A stretch of 6,192 nt of DNA from Thermogutta sp. (GTDB taxonomy: Bacteria > Planctomycetota > Planctomycetia > Pirellulales > Thermoguttaceae). A program made the translations under genes and the position numbers. The stretch is from the NCBI GenBank assembly GCA_012798155.1, contig JAAZNR010000633.1, positions 1 through 6,192 of the forward strand, written 5' to 3'. This document shows positions 5,232 through 6,192 of this stretch, piece by piece; the first letter of the stretch is position 1; the number at the start of each line of letters is the position of its first letter. The notes under the pieces are model-generated. The model saw only the letters and a program-made list of their open reading frames with translations, ran no database searches and was not told the DNA's origin.

Positions 5232-6137
5232 ATGGTCAAGACGAAGAATCTTTCCAAGCATTACGGCGATCCGCGCGGCGGCGTGGTTCGCGCCCTGGAC
5301 GGGATCGACTTCGAGGCCCGGCCGGGGGAAATCTTCGGTTTGCTGGGTCCCAACGGGGCGGGCAAGACGACCGCGCTGCGGATATTGAGCACGCTGCTGC
5401 GTCCCAGCGGGGGGCGGGCGGTCGTGGCCGGCTTCGACTGCCTCCGCCATCCCGCCCAGGTCCGTAGAAACATCGGGTTCATGTCGGTCAACACGGCCGT
5501 CTACGACCGCATGACCGCTTGGGAAATGGTGGAGTACTTCGGCCTTTTGTACGGCTGGACGCGGGAGCAGCTCCGCCCCCGCATGGAGCATCTGTTCGAC
5601 CGGCTGAAGATGAACGAAATCCGCGACATGCCGGGCGGGCGGATGTCCACCGGTATGAAGCAAAAGGTCTCTATTGCCCGGGCCTTGGTCCACGATCCGC
5701 CCGTGCTGATCTTCGATGAGCCGACCTCCGGCCTGGACGTGCTGGTGGCCCGCAATCTGTTGCAAACCATTCGCGAACTCCGCGACCAGGGCAAGTGCAT
5801 CATCTTTTCCACGCACATCATGCGGGAGGTGGAGAAGCTCTGCGACCGCGTGGCGATCTTGTGCCGCGGGCGGATTCTCACGCAAGGGACCCCCGACGAG
5901 TTGCGCGAGCATTTCGGGGAGGATGACCTGGAGGAGATCTTCTTCCGGCTGATTACCGAGGCGGAGCTTGCCGAGAACGCGGAGCTTGCCGAGAACGCGG
6001 AGCCTGCCGCGGACGGCGGCGGCCGGGAACAAGCCGAACGCCCGACCGAGGACGGCTTCGGCCCGGCACCCGGCGGGGCGAGCGTATCGCCGGGCGCGGG
6101 GCCGAAGGCGGCGGGCGAGGGAATGAGGCGGTCATGA
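5232..6137 (+). CDS. ABC transporter ATP-binding protein (NatA/CcmA-like, ABC-2 export type)
   Basis: From the ATG at 5232 the protein has 301 residues. It has every main ABC ATPase motif: Walker [10 protein letters not shown] (39-47), signature MSTGMKQKV (138-146, a variant of LSGGMKQRL), Walker [13 protein letters not shown] (158-169) with the D-loop, and H-loop His195 in FSTHIM. The Q-loop region reads [14 protein letters not shown] without the usual Gln, a form I recall from NatA-like ATPases. It would power export of an unknown substrate, forming a complex with the permease that begins at 6134. I chose 5232 because [12 protein letters not shown] is the family's normal beginning. An in-frame ATG at 5208 (closer to GGGGAG) and longer frames add only non-family residues. 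The tail (about 241-301) is low in complexity, with AELAEN repeats and then Gly/Pro/Ala. The stop overlaps the next start as ATGA. Confidence 0.95.
   Translation: MVKTKNLSKHYGDPRGGVVRALDGIDFEARPGEIFGLLGPNGAGKTTALRILSTLLRPSGGRAVVAGFDCLRHPAQVRRNIGFMSVNTAVYDRMTAWEMVEYFGLLYGWTREQLRPRMEHLFDRLKMNEIRDMPGGRMSTGMKQKVSIARALVHDPPVLIFDEPTSGLDVLVARNLLQTIRELRDQGKCIIFSTHIMREVEKLCDRVAILCRGRILTQGTPDELREHFGEDDLEEIFFRLITEAELAENAELAENAEPAADGGGREQAERPTEDGFGPAPGGASVSPGAGPKAAGEGMRRS
5961..6012 (+). repeat. 18-bp tandem repeat in the ATPase tail
   Basis: Two exact units gcggagcttgccgagaac (5961-5978, 5979-5996) are followed by a partial third (5997-6012). They encode [16 protein letters not shown]. The period is a multiple of three, so copy-number change keeps the frame, and the repeat lies outside the catalytic domain. 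Confidence 0.8.
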
Positions 6138-6192
6138 CCGGGCGGAACGTGCGGATCATTTTCGAGCGGGAAATCCGCGATCAGTTGCGGGA
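6134..6192 (+). CDS. ABC-2-type permease, N-terminal fragment (cut by the window edge)
   Basis: Only 19 full codons are visible: [19 protein letters not shown]. The pattern of a short start followed by [12 protein letters not shown] resembles the cytoplasmic beginning of NatB-like ABC-2 permeases, which usually have a similar charged stretch before the first membrane span. The ATG overlaps the ATPase stop by 4 nt (ATGA), a strong sign of translational coupling and a shared complex. No membrane segment is visible yet, so the call rests on context and this short match. Confidence 0.7.
   Translation, partial: MTGRNVRIIFEREIRDQLR

Noticed and set aside
4727..5467. 246-codon plus-strand open frame upstream of the ATPase
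   Set aside because: It runs through the tandem repeats and then out of frame into the ATPase gene; no domain, and the composition is typical of a wrong frame.
5172..6032. 286-codon minus-strand open frame
   Set aside because: It is antisense to the ABC ATPase, whose motifs are complete; the translation shows no domain.

Overview
The window looks like high-GC chromosomal DNA from a planctomycete, most likely of the Pirellulales type. This rests on protein style: a Trm112-like protein with a spacer and no zinc cysteines, a membrane-anchored S1C protease, a relic of the short-tailed integrase type I associate with planctomycetes, and long repeat-rich gaps between genes. I could not search a database, so the assignment is tentative.

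Layout. 1-435 is non-coding and holds a large near-palindromic repeat and then a probable sigma70-type promoter. It reads into a tRNA pair, tRNA-Leu(GAG) and tRNA-Lys(CTT), closed by a weak terminator. 690-1140 has no supported gene and carries two exact 21-bp direct repeats that look like a mobile-element end. 1175-1645 is the C-terminal relic of a tyrosine recombinase. It faces tRNA-Asp(GTC) on the minus strand (1675-1748), which has its own promoter with repeated TATAAT-like boxes. 1749-2573 is gene-free and rich in tandem repeats and stem-loops. It ends in a second copy of a 26-bp sequence also found at 178-203.

Genes. A 48-residue single-span membrane protein (2574-2720, plus) converges on a Trm112-like protein (2737-3009, minus). 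Upstream of that on the same strand is a membrane-anchored HtrA/DegP-type serine protease with one PDZ domain (3119-4411, minus). The roughly 820-bp gap to the next gene is divergent. It holds candidate promoters in both directions, a possible structured RNA with a U-rich end, and a small repeat cluster. The last genes are the ATPase of an ABC-2-type exporter (5232-6137, plus) and, by a 4-nt ATGA overlap, the first residues of its probable permease (6134 to the window edge).

How the genes work together. The ATPase and its truncated neighbour very likely form one translationally coupled export system. The protease and the Trm112-like gene are co-directional with a 109-bp gap and may share a transcript, but the Trm112-like gene has its own strong ribosome-binding site. 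I found no clear new defence or mobile system. The most unusual signals are the repeat modules at 36-203 and 2474-2550, the possible RNA at 4602-4728, and the integrase relic beside tRNA-Asp.
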